Notes under the pieces: model-generated
Told to the model about the DNA's origin: nothing
What the model saw: the letters and a program-made list of their open reading frames with translations, nothing else
Databases searched by the model: none
Shown here: piece after piece, positions 53,808 to 63,975 of the stretch
Layout: every line of letters begins with the position of its first letter
Position numbering within the stretch: position 1 is the first letter of the stretch
Translations under genes and position numbers: made by a program
Assembly (NCBI GenBank): GCA_002281485.1
Contig: NCGF01000011.1
Location: forward strand, 1 to 64,000
DNA length: 64,000 nucleotides
Reading direction: 5' to 3'
Source of the DNA: Sphingomonas sp. 28-66-16
GTDB taxonomy: Bacteria > Pseudomonadota > Alphaproteobacteria > Sphingomonadales > Sphingomonadaceae

Positions 53808-56560
53808 CAGAATTGGGTCCCTACATTGAAAGTGATGAGCTTGTCGTCGTCACCAAACTGCTTGAGAAGCGCATGGGCGACGTTGATCCGGAGCGGCCCG
53901 AACGGCGAGTTCCAGTTGACCCCGACGCCGATGGTGAGCCGGGGCGACGCCGAGTTACCGACAAACCGCTCGAGGAACGGCGCGATGGTGTTGGTCGCCG
54001 CCGTGTTCGTGGTGGTTCCCGTACACGTTCCCCCGAGCGTCGCCGAATAGCCGGTCGTACAAGTCGTCAGCAAGCCCGCATTCACCGTATCCTCGGTGCC
54101 GACGATATAAAGCGGTCGACCGGTCGTGTCGAGCAACGGCTGGATCAGCGGCAGGACGGTCACCGCACCGGTGGTGGCGTCCACCGATGTCGGGAAGGTC
54201 GCGGTCGGCAGTGGCCGGGTCACCCCGAACAGCGCGCCGAAATCCATGAAGATCGACGGCCGAAGCCCAAGCTCGCGCGCGCCAGCCCCCAACGGGATTT
54301 CGAGTTCGACACGCCCGAGATAATAGGCCCGGCCACCCAGCGCGTCGTCGACGATCTGGCGACGGTCGGTGATCAGGATCTGGTTGCCGTTCGCATCGGT
54401 CGAATAGGGCAGACGCTGGACGCGCGGGCCCACGCCGCGAATGTCGAACCCGCGGAACTGCGGCTCGCCGAGATAATAGCGGTCGTTGATCCGGACGGCG
54501 TCGATACCGGGGCCCCGGCTGCTTTCGAGCGGGAAGATATAGGCGCCTTCGAGCCCGACCGAGAAGATGAAGCCCTTGCCGACGTTCCAGTATTTGTCGG
54601 CCTCGAACCGCGAGCGAAGATAGCGGACATCGCCACCGAGGCCGGCGAAATCTTGGCTGAGGATCACGCGGTGGCCGCCGGTCGGCCGCAATCGGCTGTT
54701 GAGGCTGTCGTAGATCAGCGAGTAGCCGACCGACGACGTCACCCGGTTGCCGATCGCGTCGCAGAGATAGCGACCGGCCTTCAGCGGATCGCACACCCCG
54801 TTGGTAAAATAGGTGGCCTGATCAAGACCGACCTGATCGTAGTTCAGTCCGTAGCGGCCCGACAGCGACCAATATTCGGTGAGCGGGATACCGACCCTGA
54901 TCTGGAACCCGGTCGAGACCTGCGAATAGGTGGTCTGTCGCGTGTTACCGATGAAGTTGAAGGAATTATAGTCGCGCCTGAAGATATCGCCACCGATCGC
55001 GATATTGCGGTCGAACAGATAGGGTTCGGTGAACCCGAGCTCGAGCGACTTCGAATAGCTCGAATAATTGGCGCTCGCCCGCAATTCCTGGCCCTTGCCC
55101 CGGAAATTGCGCTGCCGGATCGATGCCGTGACGATGAACTGCTCGAGGCTCGAGAAGCCGACCGAGAGATTGAGTTCGCCGGTCGATTTTTCCTCGACAT
55201 TGGTTTCGAGCACGACGCGGTCGGGTGCCGATCCGGGCTTTTGCTGGATTTCAAGCTTATCCTGGAAAAAGCCGAGCGAGTTGATCCTGTCCTGCGATCG
55301 CTTGACCTGGAAGCTGTTGAAGGCGTCGCCCTCGGTCAGGCGGATTTCGCGGCGGATCACCTTGTCCTGCGTCACCGTATTGCCGTTGATGTCGATACGC
55401 TCGACATAGGTGCGCTGTGCCTCGGCGATGTGGAAATTGATCGACATCGTCAGCGCATCGGCGTCACGCTGGAACTCGGGGTTCACTTCGGCAAAGGCAT
55501 AGCCGAACAGACCGGCGGCCTGGTTGATCCCCTCGACCGAATCCTCGACCTTCTTGGCGTTGTACCAGTCGCCCTTCTTGGCAACCAGGCCGGCGGCGAG
55601 CTTCTTGTTGTCGAAATCGCGGATATCACTGTCGACGGTGATGTCGCCGAAATGATAGCGCTTCCCCTCTTCGACGACATAGGTGATGATGAAATCGCGC
55701 TTGTCGGGCGTGAGTTCGGCCACTGCCGAGGTCACTTTGAAATCGGCATAGCCTTCGGTCAGATAGAATTGGCGAAGCTTCTGCTGGTCATAGGCCAGAC
55801 GGTCCTGATCATAGCTGGTATTCGAACTCAGCATCGTCAGCAGGCTCGCCTGCTTGGTCGCCATCTGGGCGCGCAGCTTGCCGTCCGAGAATTTCTCGTT
55901 GCCGATGATGTTGATCTGGCGAACCTTGGATTTCGGCCCTTCGTTGATCTCGAAGATGACATCGACGCGATTCTGGTCGAGCGCGACCATCTTGGGCGAA
56001 ACCGACGCCGCGAAACGACCCTGCCGCCGATAAAGCTCGATGATCCGGCCGATATCGAGGCGAACCGCCGAACGCGTGAAAATCTGCCGCGGCGCGAGCT
56101 TGATTTCCTTCTGGATCTTGTCGGACTTGAGCCGCTTGTTGCCCTCGAGCAGCACGCGGTTGATGATCGGGTTCTCGCGGATCCGCAGCACGAGATCGCC
56201 GGTCTGTACCCCGTCGATCGCGACGTCGGCGAACAGGTCGCTCGCCAGCAGATCCTTGATCGCCTGATCGAGCGATTCATTGTTGAACGTTTGCCCGATC
56301 CGCAGCTTGGTATACGAAAGCACGGTCTCCGGCTCGATCCGCTGCGATCCTTCGACACGCAGCGACTTGATCACCTTGACCGCGGGATCGGGCGCGACGG
56401 GCACCACTGCCGCCGGCTGGGGGGTCGCCGGCGTCTGCTCGGGCGTCGCCGGCGCAGTTTGCGCCAGGGCCAGGCCGGGCATGCCCGCGAGGACGGTGCC
56501 GGCCATCAGCAACGCCACGGCACGCGTGCCGAATTTATAACCCTTGGTCGTTGTCACCAT
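53807..56560 (-). CDS. bamA: Outer-membrane assembly factor BamA
   Basis: A 917-residue Omp85 protein that inserts beta-barrel proteins. After the signal peptide and a Pro/Ala-rich linker, five POTRA repeats are visible from about residue 60 (IKSLRVEGSQRIEPETVLSY, then DLFADVAIDGVQTGDLVLRI). The 16-strand barrel contains the conserved surface-antigen motif region and ends in Phe (FNVGTQF). An inserted Thr/Gly-rich loop near residue 840 is unusual in composition. It is 58 bases after rseP. Confidence 0.96.
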   Translation of the reverse strand: MVTTTKGYKFGTRAVALLMAGTVLAGMPGLALAQTAPATPEQTPATPQPAAVVPVAPDPAVKVIKSLRVEGSQRIEPETVLSYTKLRIGQTFNNESLDQAIKDLLASDLFADVAIDGVQTGDLVLRIRENPIINRVLLEGNKRLKSDKIQKEIKLAPRQIFTRSAVRLDIGRIIELYRRQGRFAASVSPKMVALDQNRVDVIFEINEGPKSKVRQINIIGNEKFSDGKLRAQMATKQASLLTMLSSNTSYDQDRLAYDQQKLRQFYLTEGYADFKVTSAVAELTPDKRDFIITYVVEEGKRYHFGDITVDSDIRDFDNKKLAAGLVAKKGDWYNAKKVEDSVEGINQAAGLFGYAFAEVNPEFQRDADALTMSINFHIAEAQRTYVERIDINGNTVTQDKVIRREIRLTEGDAFNSFQVKRSQDRINSLGFFQDKLEIQQKPGSAPDRVVLETNVEEKSTGELNLSVGFSSLEQFIVTASIRQRNFRGKGQELRASANYSSYSKSLELGFTEPYLFDRNIAIGGDIFRRDYNSFNFIGNTRQTTYSQVSTGFQIRVGIPLTEYWSLSGRYGLNYDQVGLDQATYFTNGVCDPLKAGRYLCDAIGNRVTSSVGYSLIYDSLNSRLRPTGGHRVILSQDFAGLGGDVRYLRSRFEADKYWNVGKGFIFSVGLEGAYIFPLESSRGPGIDAVRINDRYYLGEPQFRGFDIRGVGPRVQRLPYSTDANGNQILITDRRQIVDDALGGRAYYLGRVELEIPLGAGARELGLRPSIFMDFGALFGVTRPLPTATFPTSVDATTGAVTVLPLIQPLLDTTGRPLYIVGTEDTVNAGLLTTCTTGYSATLGGTCTGTTTNTAATNTIAPFLERFVGNSASPRLTIGVGVNWNSPFGPLRINVAHALLKQFGDDDKLITFNVGTQF

Positions 56561-56618
56561 TCCACCCCAAACGGATAAATTATGCCCTGCACGGCGCGAT
56601 TGCCCTGCCCGAAGCGGA

Positions 56619-57761
56619 TCAACCTATCAACCCGGCCAGCCGGTTCCAGAGCCCCAACGACCCAAGATCGTTGAATGTCACCAGCACCATCAGTCCCAAA
56701 ACTGCCGCCAGCCCTCCCCGGAATGCCCATTCCTGCACGCTGGGATCAAGCGGTCGACGGCGTACCGCCTCGATCGCGTAGAACAGCAAATGGCCGCCAT
56801 CGAGAACCGGGACTGGCAACAAATTGATGAATCCAAGATTAATCGACACCAGCGCGATCAGGAACACGAACTGCGACGCGCCGAGCGCCATCTGCTCGCC
56901 CGATACCTTGGCGATGCTGAGCGGGCCACCCAATTCCTTGACCGAGCGACGACCCGAAATGATCTGGCCGATCACGTCGCCCATCATCCCCAGTATCTCG
57001 CCGGTCTTTCGAACCGCGACGACCGGGGCTTCGATCGGGCTGACCGGCACGAAGCGGGCGGCGGTGTTGCCAATTCCCAGCCGGCCGATTCGCGGTTCGT
57101 TGCCGAAGCGGTCACGCTCGATCACCGTGCCGACCACTACGTCGCGCGCGAGCGGGGTGCCGCCGCGTTCGAAATCGATCCGGACCGACTGGCCCGGGCG
57201 AATCTGGACGTAGCGGATCATGTCCTGGAAGGTGTCGACCGGCCGGCCGCCAAGCGCGGTGATCCGGTCGCCCGGCCGAAGGCCCGCCGCCTGCGCCGCG
57301 CTCCCCGGGGCCACCGAACCGACCACGGCGGGGGTGCGCAGATCGCCGAACGCGATCGCGAAACCGCTGAGGATGACGATCGCAATGAGAAAATTGGTGA
57401 CCGGACCTGCCGCCACGATGATCGCCCGTTGCCAGATCGCCTTGGCCTGAAAAGTGCGCGCGCGCTCCTCGGGCGGCAGCATGATCCATTCGGGATCGGC
57501 CCGGCTCGACGGGTCCATGTCGCCGGCGAATTTCACATAGCCGCCCAGCGGGATCCAGCCGAACTTCCAGCGGGTGCCGCGCGAATCGCTGACGCCGAAC
57601 ACCTCCCGCCCGAATCCGATCGAGAATTCATCGGCCTTCACACCAAAAATCCGCCCGGCAAGATAATGGCCGAGCTCGTGCAGGAACACGAGCGGACCGA
57701 TCACCAGCGCAAAGGCGAGCAGGGTCAAGAACAGGCCGGGGGTCTCGCTCAAGCGACGCAA
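56619..57761 (-). CDS. rseP: RIP metalloprotease RseP
   Basis: A 380-residue inner-membrane site-2 protease that cleaves anti-sigma factors and signal-peptide remnants. The zinc site HELGH (H28-H32) sits in the first helix, and the second motif LPVPVLDGGHLLFY is near residue 330. A PDZ domain lies between (VVGSVAPGSAAQAAGLRPGD). It overlaps dxr by 13 bases. Order is normal for the cluster. Confidence 0.95.
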   Translation of the reverse strand: MRRLSETPGLFLTLLAFALVIGPLVFLHELGHYLAGRIFGVKADEFSIGFGREVFGVSDSRGTRWKFGWIPLGGYVKFAGDMDPSSRADPEWIMLPPEERARTFQAKAIWQRAIIVAAGPVTNFLIAIVILSGFAIAFGDLRTPAVVGSVAPGSAAQAAGLRPGDRITALGGRPVDTFQDMIRYVQIRPGQSVRIDFERGGTPLARDVVVGTVIERDRFGNEPRIGRLGIGNTAARFVPVSPIEAPVVAVRKTGEILGMMGDVIGQIISGRRSVKELGGPLSIAKVSGEQMALGASQFVFLIALVSINLGFINLLPVPVLDGGHLLFYAIEAVRRRPLDPSVQEWAFRGGLAAVLGLMVLVTFNDLGSLGLWNRLAGLIG

Positions 57762-58906
57762 TCCTTCACACGCTCACTCGCCAGACGCCGGGCTTCGGCA
57801 TCGACGGCCAGCACGCCGTCGAGCGTCTCCGGCGCCACCGGATCGTAGCCCGCCAGTGTATCGGCGACGATTGCGGCAATTTCGAGGAAGCCAATGCGCC
57901 CGGCGAGAAATGCTGCCACCGCGACTTCGTTGGCGGCATTGAGAATGGCCGGCCGGGCGCCGCCCGCGTCGAGCGCCTCGCGCGCGAGCCTGAGCGCGGG
58001 GAAGCGCACCGGATCGGGCGCTTCGAAATCGAGCTGGCCGATCGCGACCAGATCGAGCGGCGCCATCGGCGTCGCCATCCGATCGGGCCAGGCGAGGCAA
58101 TAGGCGATCGGCGTGCGCATATCGGGCGGCCCGAGCTGGGCGAGCATCGATCCGTCGACATAATCGACCAGCGAATGGATCACCGACTGGCGGTGAAGGA
58201 TGATCTCGATCCGATCGTGATCGATCGGAAACAGCCGCGCGGCTTCGATCAGCTCGAGGCCCTTGTTCATCAACGTCGCCGAATCGACCGAAATCTTGGC
58301 GCCCATCGACCAATTGGGATGCGCGACCGCCTGGGCCGGCGTCATCGCCCGCATCTCGGCGAGGCTCTTGTCGCGAAACGGCCCGCCGCTCGCGGTCAGG
58401 ATGATCCGGCGGACGCTTTCCGGACGCTCGAAATCGAAGCATTGAAAGATCGCATTATGCTCCGAATCGCACGGCAACAGCGTGGCGCCATGCACCCGCG
58501 CCGCTTCGAGGATGACGTCGCCCGCCGACACCAGCGGCTCCTTGTTGGCGAGCACCACCGTCCCGCCCTGAGCAATCGCGGCCATCACCGGCGGCAGCCC
58601 CGCGCAGCCGACGATCGCGCCCATTGTCCAGTCGGCGCCCATGGCAGCCGTCTCGCAAACGGCATCGGCGCCGCCTGCGCACTCGATGCCGGTCCCGGCG
58701 AGCGCCGTGCGCAGATCGCCAAGGCAGCTTCCGTCGGCAACGACCGCACGGCGGGCGTTGGTCCGGATCGCGGCAGCGGCGAGCTTGTCGACGTCGCAAT
58801 TGGCGGTCAGCGCCAGCACGTCGAACTTGTCGGGCTCGCGCTCGATCAGGTCGAGCGTCGAGCTCCCGACGGAGCCCGTCGCGCCCAAAATCGTTATCGT
58901 CTTCAT
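57749..58906 (-). CDS. dxr: 1-deoxy-D-xylulose 5-phosphate reductoisomerase
   Basis: A 385-residue enzyme of the MEP isoprenoid pathway. ITILGATGSVGSSTLDLI binds NADPH; LANKEPLVSAG and LPCDSEHNAIFQ hold the metal and substrate residues. Length is normal. It supplies isoprenoids for UppS (undecaprenyl diphosphate), encoded three genes upstream. Its start overlaps the cdsA stop by 4 bases. Confidence 0.96.
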   Translation of the reverse strand: MKTITILGATGSVGSSTLDLIEREPDKFDVLALTANCDVDKLAAAAIRTNARRAVVADGSCLGDLRTALAGTGIECAGGADAVCETAAMGADWTMGAIVGCAGLPPVMAAIAQGGTVVLANKEPLVSAGDVILEAARVHGATLLPCDSEHNAIFQCFDFERPESVRRIILTASGGPFRDKSLAEMRAMTPAQAVAHPNWSMGAKISVDSATLMNKGLELIEAARLFPIDHDRIEIILHRQSVIHSLVDYVDGSMLAQLGPPDMRTPIAYCLAWPDRMATPMAPLDLVAIGQLDFEAPDPVRFPALRLAREALDAGGARPAILNAANEVAVAAFLAGRIGFLEIAAIVADTLAGYDPVAPETLDGVLAVDAEARRLASERVKDCVA

Positions 58907-59703
58907 CCGAACAACCCTCGTATCTGCGGCAACACCACCAATATCGCCGCCAGCGGCGCCACTGGCACCACCCCGTCCAGCCGGTCAAGCAGACCGCCAT
59001 GGCCCGGCAACATCGTCCCGCTGTCCTTCACCCCCGCGCGCCGCTTTAGCCAACTTTCGAAAAGATCGCCCGCCTGCGCCAAAATAGCCAGCACCGGTGT
59101 CGCCAAGGTGAGCCGCCAAGGCAAGCCATAGACGAGATGCATCACAATCGCGAACGTGCTCGCAAGCGCCACACCGCCGATCAAACCCGCCCAGGTCTTG
59201 TTGGGGCTGATCAGCGGCGCCAGCTTGGGGCCGCCGATCGCTCGCCCCGCAAAATAGGCGCCGATGTCGCACAGCCAGACGAGTCCCAGCGCCCAGAAGC
59301 AGAAGATCAGCCCCAGGGTCTGCTCCCTGATCAACAGCAGCCCCAGCACCGGCAACGCGCCATAGACGAGCCCGAGCGCCAGCATCGGCTGGCGAGTCAC
59401 GATGACGATGAAAAACGCCGCGGCGCCGATCAGGCCAAGCGCGAAGAAATTGGGGCCCGCCGCCAGCGGGCACATGATCGCCAGCGGGACCGACACCGCC
59501 AGCATCATCATCTTCTTGATATGGGGGGTCGCCCCGCCGAGATTGGCCCATTCGGCGACCGCGCCCAGCGACAGCAGCACCGTGAAAAGCCAGAAGACGA
59601 GGCCGCCGGTCCACAAGGTCGCCAGCGCAGCGCTCGCCATCGCCAGCCCGACGATCGCCCGGGTCGCCAACTCGGATCGTCCGTTCGCGGGAAGTTCGGT
59701 CAC
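58903..59703 (-). CDS. cdsA: Phosphatidate cytidylyltransferase
   Basis: A 266-residue integral membrane enzyme that makes CDP-diacylglycerol for phospholipid synthesis. The CDP-alcohol-transferase-like signature SxxKRRAGVKDSGTMLPGHGG reads SWLKRRAGVKDSGTMLPGHG and is followed by GLLDRLDGV. Several membrane helices precede it. The start is the GTG at 59703 (MTELPANGRSEL), which overlaps the uppS stop; the upstream in-frame Arg-rich stretch belongs to uppS sequence. Confidence 0.94.
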   Translation of the reverse strand: MTELPANGRSELATRAIVGLAMASAALATLWTGGLVFWLFTVLLSLGAVAEWANLGGATPHIKKMMMLAVSVPLAIMCPLAAGPNFFALGLIGAAAFFIVIVTRQPMLALGLVYGALPVLGLLLIREQTLGLIFCFWALGLVWLCDIGAYFAGRAIGGPKLAPLISPNKTWAGLIGGVALASTFAIVMHLVYGLPWRLTLATPVLAILAQAGDLFESWLKRRAGVKDSGTMLPGHGGLLDRLDGVVPVAPLAAILVVLPQIRGLFG

Positions 59704-60440
59704 AGGCCCCCGAAACGGCGCTGCCGTCGGCCGAAATGCGCGACGGCGTCGGCGAGCGCGGCTTCGTCGAAATCGGGCCACAAGGTGTCGACGAACAGCA
59801 ACTCGGCATACGCCGCCTGCCAGAGCAGGAAATTGGAAAGGCGGTGCTCGCCCGAGGTCCGGATCAGCAGATCGAGCGGCGGCAGATCGCGCGTGTCGAG
59901 CGCCGCTTCGATCGCGGCCTCGTCGATTGCCTCGAGCGGCATCTCGCCGTCGCGCACCCGGGTCGCGAGCGTGCGGGCTACGGCGGCCAGTTCGGCCTGC
60001 GAGCCATAGTTGAGCGCGATCACGAGGATCGATCCGTCATTGTGCGCCGTACGCGCCAGCGCGTCATCGACGAGCGCGACGATGTCCTTCGAGAAGCGAT
60101 GATAATTGCCGATCACGCGCAACTGGACGTTCTCGCGCACCAGCTCGTCGAGATCGCTGCGGATGAAGTGCCGGAGCAACCCCATCAGGTCGCTTACTTC
60201 CTCTTCGGGCCGGCGCCAGTTTTCGGAGGAGAAGGCATAGAGGGTCAGCGCCTCGATCCCGAGCGTGCGCGCCGCTTTGGTGATCCTGCGTACCGCCTCG
60301 ACCCCCTGGCGATGCCCCGCGAGCCGCGGCAGAAAGCGCTGCTTCGCCCAGCGGCCATTGCCGTCCATGATGATCGCGACATGGCGCGGCAGCACCTCGC
60401 CCGCCATGCCCGTTGCGGGTGCCTTGGCGGGCATGGGCAT
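59700..60440 (-). CDS. uppS: Undecaprenyl diphosphate synthase
   Basis: A 246-residue cis-prenyltransferase that makes the lipid carrier for peptidoglycan and glycans. The catalytic VAIIMDGNGRWAKQR is near residue 18, LYAFSSENWRRP follows, and LLIRTSGEHRLSNFLLWQ lies near the end. The start at 60440 overlaps the frr stop by one base (TGATG). Length is normal. Confidence 0.95.
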   Translation of the reverse strand: MPMPAKAPATGMAGEVLPRHVAIIMDGNGRWAKQRFLPRLAGHRQGVEAVRRITKAARTLGIEALTLYAFSSENWRRPEEEVSDLMGLLRHFIRSDLDELVRENVQLRVIGNYHRFSKDIVALVDDALARTAHNDGSILVIALNYGSQAELAAVARTLATRVRDGEMPLEAIDEAAIEAALDTRDLPPLDLLIRTSGEHRLSNFLLWQAAYAELLFVDTLWPDFDEAALADAVAHFGRRQRRFGGL

Positions 60441-60997
60441 CACTTGCCCAGGATTTCCTTTTCCTTGGCGCTGGCAGCGGCGTCGATATCGGCGATCGTG
60501 CTGTCGGTGAGCTTCTGGACTTCGGTCTCGTGGCGCTTGCGCTCGTCCTCGCCGAAGACGTTCTTCTTCTCGTCGATCTTGAGGCTCTCCATCCCGTCGC
60601 GGCGTACGTTGCGCGCGGCGATTCGGGCCTTTTCGGCATATTGGCCGGCGAGCTTGGCGAGTTCCTTGCGGCGATCCTCGGTGAGATCGGGGATCGGAAT
60701 TCGGAGCGTGGTGCCGTCGACGATCGGGTTGAGGCCGAGCCCGGCCGAGCGGATCGCCTTGTCGCACGGGCCGACATTCGATTTGTCCCACACCTGCACC
60801 GAAAGCATCCGCGATTCGGGGGCCGAGACGGTCGCGACCTGATTGAGCGGCATGTGCGACCCGTAAACCTCGACCGTCACCGGATCGAGCAGCGAGATCG
60901 AGGCGCGCCCGGTGCGCAACCCGGCGAGATCGCCCTTCAGCGCTTCGACGCTGCCGGCCATCCGGCGTTCGAGATCGGCCTTGTCGTATGCGGCCAT
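60440..60997 (-). CDS. frr: Ribosome recycling factor
   Basis: A 185-residue factor that splits post-termination ribosomes with [23 protein letters not shown] and [20 protein letters not shown] are the two signature regions. It is one base after pyrH and one base overlapped with uppS, the usual operon spacing. Confidence 0.96.
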   Translation of the reverse strand: MAAYDKADLERRMAGSVEALKGDLAGLRTGRASISLLDPVTVEVYGSHMPLNQVATVSAPESRMLSVQVWDKSNVGPCDKAIRSAGLGLNPIVDGTTLRIPIPDLTEDRRKELAKLAGQYAEKARIAARNVRRDGMESLKIDEKKNVFGEDERKRHETEVQKLTDSTIADIDAAASAKEKEILGK

Positions 60998-60998
60998 G

Positions 60999-61736
60999 TC
61001 AGTTCTCCGTCATGTCGGTGATGTTGCGGACGATGGTCGACGTCCCCTCGCCAGCCAGCACCGAGGCGAGATTGCCTTCGCCGCGAATGTTGAAGACGAG
61101 GATCGGAATGTCGTTTTCGCGGCAAAGCGCCACCGCGGCCGCGTCCATGACCTTCAGATTATCGGCCAGCACCCGATCGAAGGTCAACGTCTCGTAGCGC
61201 GTGGCGGTTGCGACCTTCTTGGGATCGGCATCGTAGACGCCGTCGACGCTGGTTCCCTTGAAAAGCGCGTCGCAGCTCATTTCGGCGGCGCGCAGCGCAG
61301 CGGCGGTATCGGTGGTGAAGAACGGGTTGCCGGTACCGGCGGCGAAAATCACGATCCGCCCCTTCTCCATATGCCGAATCGCGCGGCGCCGGATATAGGG
61401 CTCGCAGACGCTGGCCATCGGGATCGCCGACTGGACGCGGGTTTCGATGCCGATGCGCTCGAGCGCGTTCTGGACGGCGATCGCGTTCATCACCGTGGCG
61501 AGCATACCCATATAATCGGCGCTGGTGCGATCGAACCCCTTGGCTGCGGCGGCCAGCCCGCGAAAGATGTTGCCCCCGCCGACGACCAGGCAAAGCTCAT
61601 GCCCTGCCCCCTTCGCGGCCGCGATCTCCCCGGCGACGCGATCGACCGTGGCGGGATCGATTCCGAACTGCCCCGGCCCCATCAGGACCTCGCCCGAAAG
61701 CTTGAGAAGAATGCGCTTGAAATGCGGGATGGTCAT
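60999..61736 (-). CDS. pyrH: Uridylate kinase
   Basis: A 245-residue amino-acid-kinase-fold enzyme that phosphorylates UMP to [15 protein letters not shown] binds phosphate, [10 protein letters not shown] is the nucleotide loop, and [14 protein letters not shown] is the allosteric/UMP segment. The start [13 protein letters not shown] (61736) fits the family; an in-frame upstream extension is not part of it. It links to pyrF at 16458 by pathway only. Confidence 0.95.
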   Translation of the reverse strand: MTIPHFKRILLKLSGEVLMGPGQFGIDPATVDRVAGEIAAAKGAGHELCLVVGGGNIFRGLAAAAKGFDRTSADYMGMLATVMNAIAVQNALERIGIETRVQSAIPMASVCEPYIRRRAIRHMEKGRIVIFAAGTGNPFFTTDTAAALRAAEMSCDALFKGTSVDGVYDADPKKVATATRYETLTFDRVLADNLKVMDAAAVALCRENDIPILVFNIRGEGNLASVLAGEGTSTIVRNITDMTEN

Positions 61737-61877
61737 GAATCCAACTTGAACTGGGCGGGGCGGCGGCGACCTTACTGGCCCCCTGCCAGCGTGCCAAGCA
61801 TTGATCCCGAGTAACCCGACCGCCTCTGTGGCGCAGACGACGAAACGTGCCGGGACACGACGTGAATCGGTCGCGAC

Positions 61878-61899
61878 GGCAGGGGGCACGCCCCCTGCC
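61878..61899 (-). terminator. 9-bp hairpin just after tsf
   Basis: 61878-61886 (ggcaggggg) pairs with 61891-61899 (ccccctgcc), loop cacg. It begins 8 bases past the tsf stop in the direction of transcription. There is no T-run, so it may attenuate read-through from rpsB-tsf into pyrH rather than stop it. Confidence 0.45.
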
Positions 61900-61906
61900 C
61901 GCCCGA

Positions 61907-62830
61907 TCAGTTGAGGCCGGCGGCAGCCGCGACTTCGGCGGCGAAATCGCTGGTTTCGCGTTCGATGCCCTCGCCCAGCTGGAAGCGGACATAGTCGGTC
62001 AGCGTGATCGACGTGCCGGCATCCTTGGCCGCCTTGGCAACGACGTCGGCGATCGGCGTCTTGCCGTCCATCACGAACAGCTGGCTGAGCAGCGCGTTTT
62101 CCTTGGCGAACTTCTTGATCGCGCCATCGACCATCTTGGCGATGATATCGGCGGGCTTGCCGCTCTCGGCTGCCCGCTCGGTCGCGATCGCGCGCTCGCG
62201 CTCGATCACGTCCTGGTCGAGGCCGGTCTCGTCGAGCGCGAGCGGGAAGGCTGCCGCGATGTGCATCGCGATCTGCTTGCCAAGCGGGGCAAGCACGTCT
62301 TCGCCGGCATCGCTCTCGAGCGCGACGAGCACGCCGATCTTGCCAAGCCCTGGGGCGGCGGCGTTGTGAACGTACGGCACGACCGCACCCTGGGTCACCT
62401 CCAGGCGGCGCGCGCGGCGCAGCGTCTGGTTCTCGCCGATCGTCGCGATGTTGTTGGTCAGCACTTCCTCGACGGTCTTGCCGCCGAGATGCGCTGCCTT
62501 GATCACGTCGAGATCGTCGCCGAGTTCGAGCGCGACCGAGGTCACGTCGCGGACGAACGTCTGGAACTGCTCGTTCTTGGCGACGAAATCGGTTTCCGAA
62601 TTGACTTCGACGGCGGCGCCCCTGGTGCCCGACACCTCGACCCCGATCAGGCCCTCAGCGGCGGTGCGGCTCGACTTCTTGGCAGCGGCAGCGAGGCCCT
62701 TGGTGCGCAGCCAATCCATGGCGGCATCCATGTCGCCCTGAGTCTCGGCAAGCGCCTTCTTGCAATCCATCATGCCCGCGCCACTCTTTTCGCGCAGATC
62801 CTTGACGGCGGCGGCTGTGATCTCGGCCAT
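61907..62830 (-). CDS. tsf: Elongation factor Ts
   Basis: A 307-residue guanine-nucleotide exchange factor for EF-Tu. The N-terminal [20 protein letters not shown] and [19 protein letters not shown] are signature segments. Length is normal. It follows rpsB after 88 bases that include a GC-rich hairpin, a common attenuator position, and precedes pyrH by 170 bases. Confidence 0.97.
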   Translation of the reverse strand: MAEITAAAVKDLREKSGAGMMDCKKALAETQGDMDAAMDWLRTKGLAAAAKKSSRTAAEGLIGVEVSGTRGAAVEVNSETDFVAKNEQFQTFVRDVTSVALELGDDLDVIKAAHLGGKTVEEVLTNNIATIGENQTLRRARRLEVTQGAVVPYVHNAAAPGLGKIGVLVALESDAGEDVLAPLGKQIAMHIAAAFPLALDETGLDQDVIERERAIATERAAESGKPADIIAKMVDGAIKKFAKENALLSQLFVMDGKTPIADVVAKAAKDAGTSITLTDYVRFQLGEGIERETSDFAAEVAAAAGLN

Positions 62831-62918
62831 GTCTTACTTCCTCTTTATCGTCGTATATGGATGCGGGCGGGGGAAGGCCTGTGCCCTACCCCGCCCATAT
62901 TTCAGTTCGGAGACGCGA

Positions 62919-63761
62919 TCAGGCGTCGAGCTGCTGCTCGCCGGCGGCGGCAGTCTCGGGCATGGTCGCGGCGGCAACCATTTCCGGGTCGGCGGCAACC
63001 TCAGCGGGCGCGGCGAGCGCCTCTTCGGCCGGCGGCTCGTCCATCGAGCCGAGATCACGGCCGCTCGCTGCCTGCTGCTGCTGGCCACCACGGGTCGCCG
63101 CGATCGCGATCGCTTCGCAATAGAGGCGGATCGCGCGGCTGGCGTCGTCGTTCGCGGGGACCGGGAAGGCGATACCATCGGGCGAGACGTTCGAATCGAG
63201 GATCGCAACGACCGGGATACCCAGCGTGTTGGCTTCCTTGATCGCCAGCTCTTCCTTGTTGGCGTCGATCACGAACATCACGTCCGGGATGCCGCCCATG
63301 TCGCGGATGCCGCCGAGCGACAGATCGAGCTTGTCCTTTTCGCGCGTGAGCTGGAGCACTTCCTTCTTGGTGAGGCCGGTAGTGTCGCCCGACAGCTGCT
63401 CTTCGAGCGTCTTCAGCCGCTTAATCGACCCCGAGATCGTCTTCCAGTTGGTGAGCATGCCGCCCAGCCAACGGTGATTGACGAAATGCTGGCCCGAACG
63501 GCGCGCGGCGTCGGCTACGGCTTCCTGCGCCTGGCGCTTGGTGCCCACGAACAGCACCTTGCCGCCCGAGGCGGTCGAGGCGGCGACGAATTCGAGCGCG
63601 CGCGCGAACAGCGGTACCGTCTGGCTGAGATCGAGAATATGGACGCCGTTGCGGTCGCCAAAGATATAGGGCTTCATTTTCGGATTCCAGCGGTGAGTCT
63701 GGTGGCCGAAATGCGCGCCTGTTTCGAGCAATTGCTGCATCGTGACGACTGGTGCCGCCAT
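62919..63761 (-). CDS. rpsB: 30S ribosomal protein S2
   Basis: A 280-residue ribosomal protein. [20 protein letters not shown] and [16 protein letters not shown] are diagnostic. The start [10 protein letters not shown] (63761) is chosen from the family; the upstream codons are not part of it. The C-terminal ~45-residue Ala/Glu-rich tail is longer than in E. coli. It begins the leftward translation/envelope cluster. Confidence 0.97.
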   Translation of the reverse strand: MAAPVVTMQQLLETGAHFGHQTHRWNPKMKPYIFGDRNGVHILDLSQTVPLFARALEFVAASTASGGKVLFVGTKRQAQEAVADAARRSGQHFVNHRWLGGMLTNWKTISGSIKRLKTLEEQLSGDTTGLTKKEVLQLTREKDKLDLSLGGIRDMGGIPDVMFVIDANKEELAIKEANTLGIPVVAILDSNVSPDGIAFPVPANDDASRAIRLYCEAIAIAATRGGQQQQAASGRDLGSMDEPPAEEALAAPAEVAADPEMVAAATMPETAAAGEQQLDA

Positions 63762-63945
63762 AGGTAATTCCTTTCCGGTTGTGCCTCTGGGAAGCGAGTA
63801 ATCCGGGAAACCCGGACACCGGCTATATGTGCTTCCCATGCGGTGTGAAGGCGCGCGCTTTAGCCCAAGGCCCTGCCGAGTTCAAGGGGCCTATCGGCGG
63901 CCGCAAGCGCGCGGAAACATTTACAGAACATTTTCTTCAAGGCCG

Positions 63946-63975
63946 TTGACAAACGGAACATTAATCGAACATAAA
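63946..63975 (+). promoter_or_regulatory. Rightward promoter with a LexA box
   Basis: TTGACA at 63946-63951 is followed, 17-18 bases later, by a -10-like acataa/cataaa (63969-63975). The spacer contains GAAC-N7-GAAC (63956-63970), the alphaproteobacterial LexA operator on this strand. A rightward SOS-controlled gene should begin beyond 64000. It is divergent from rpsB. Confidence 0.6.
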
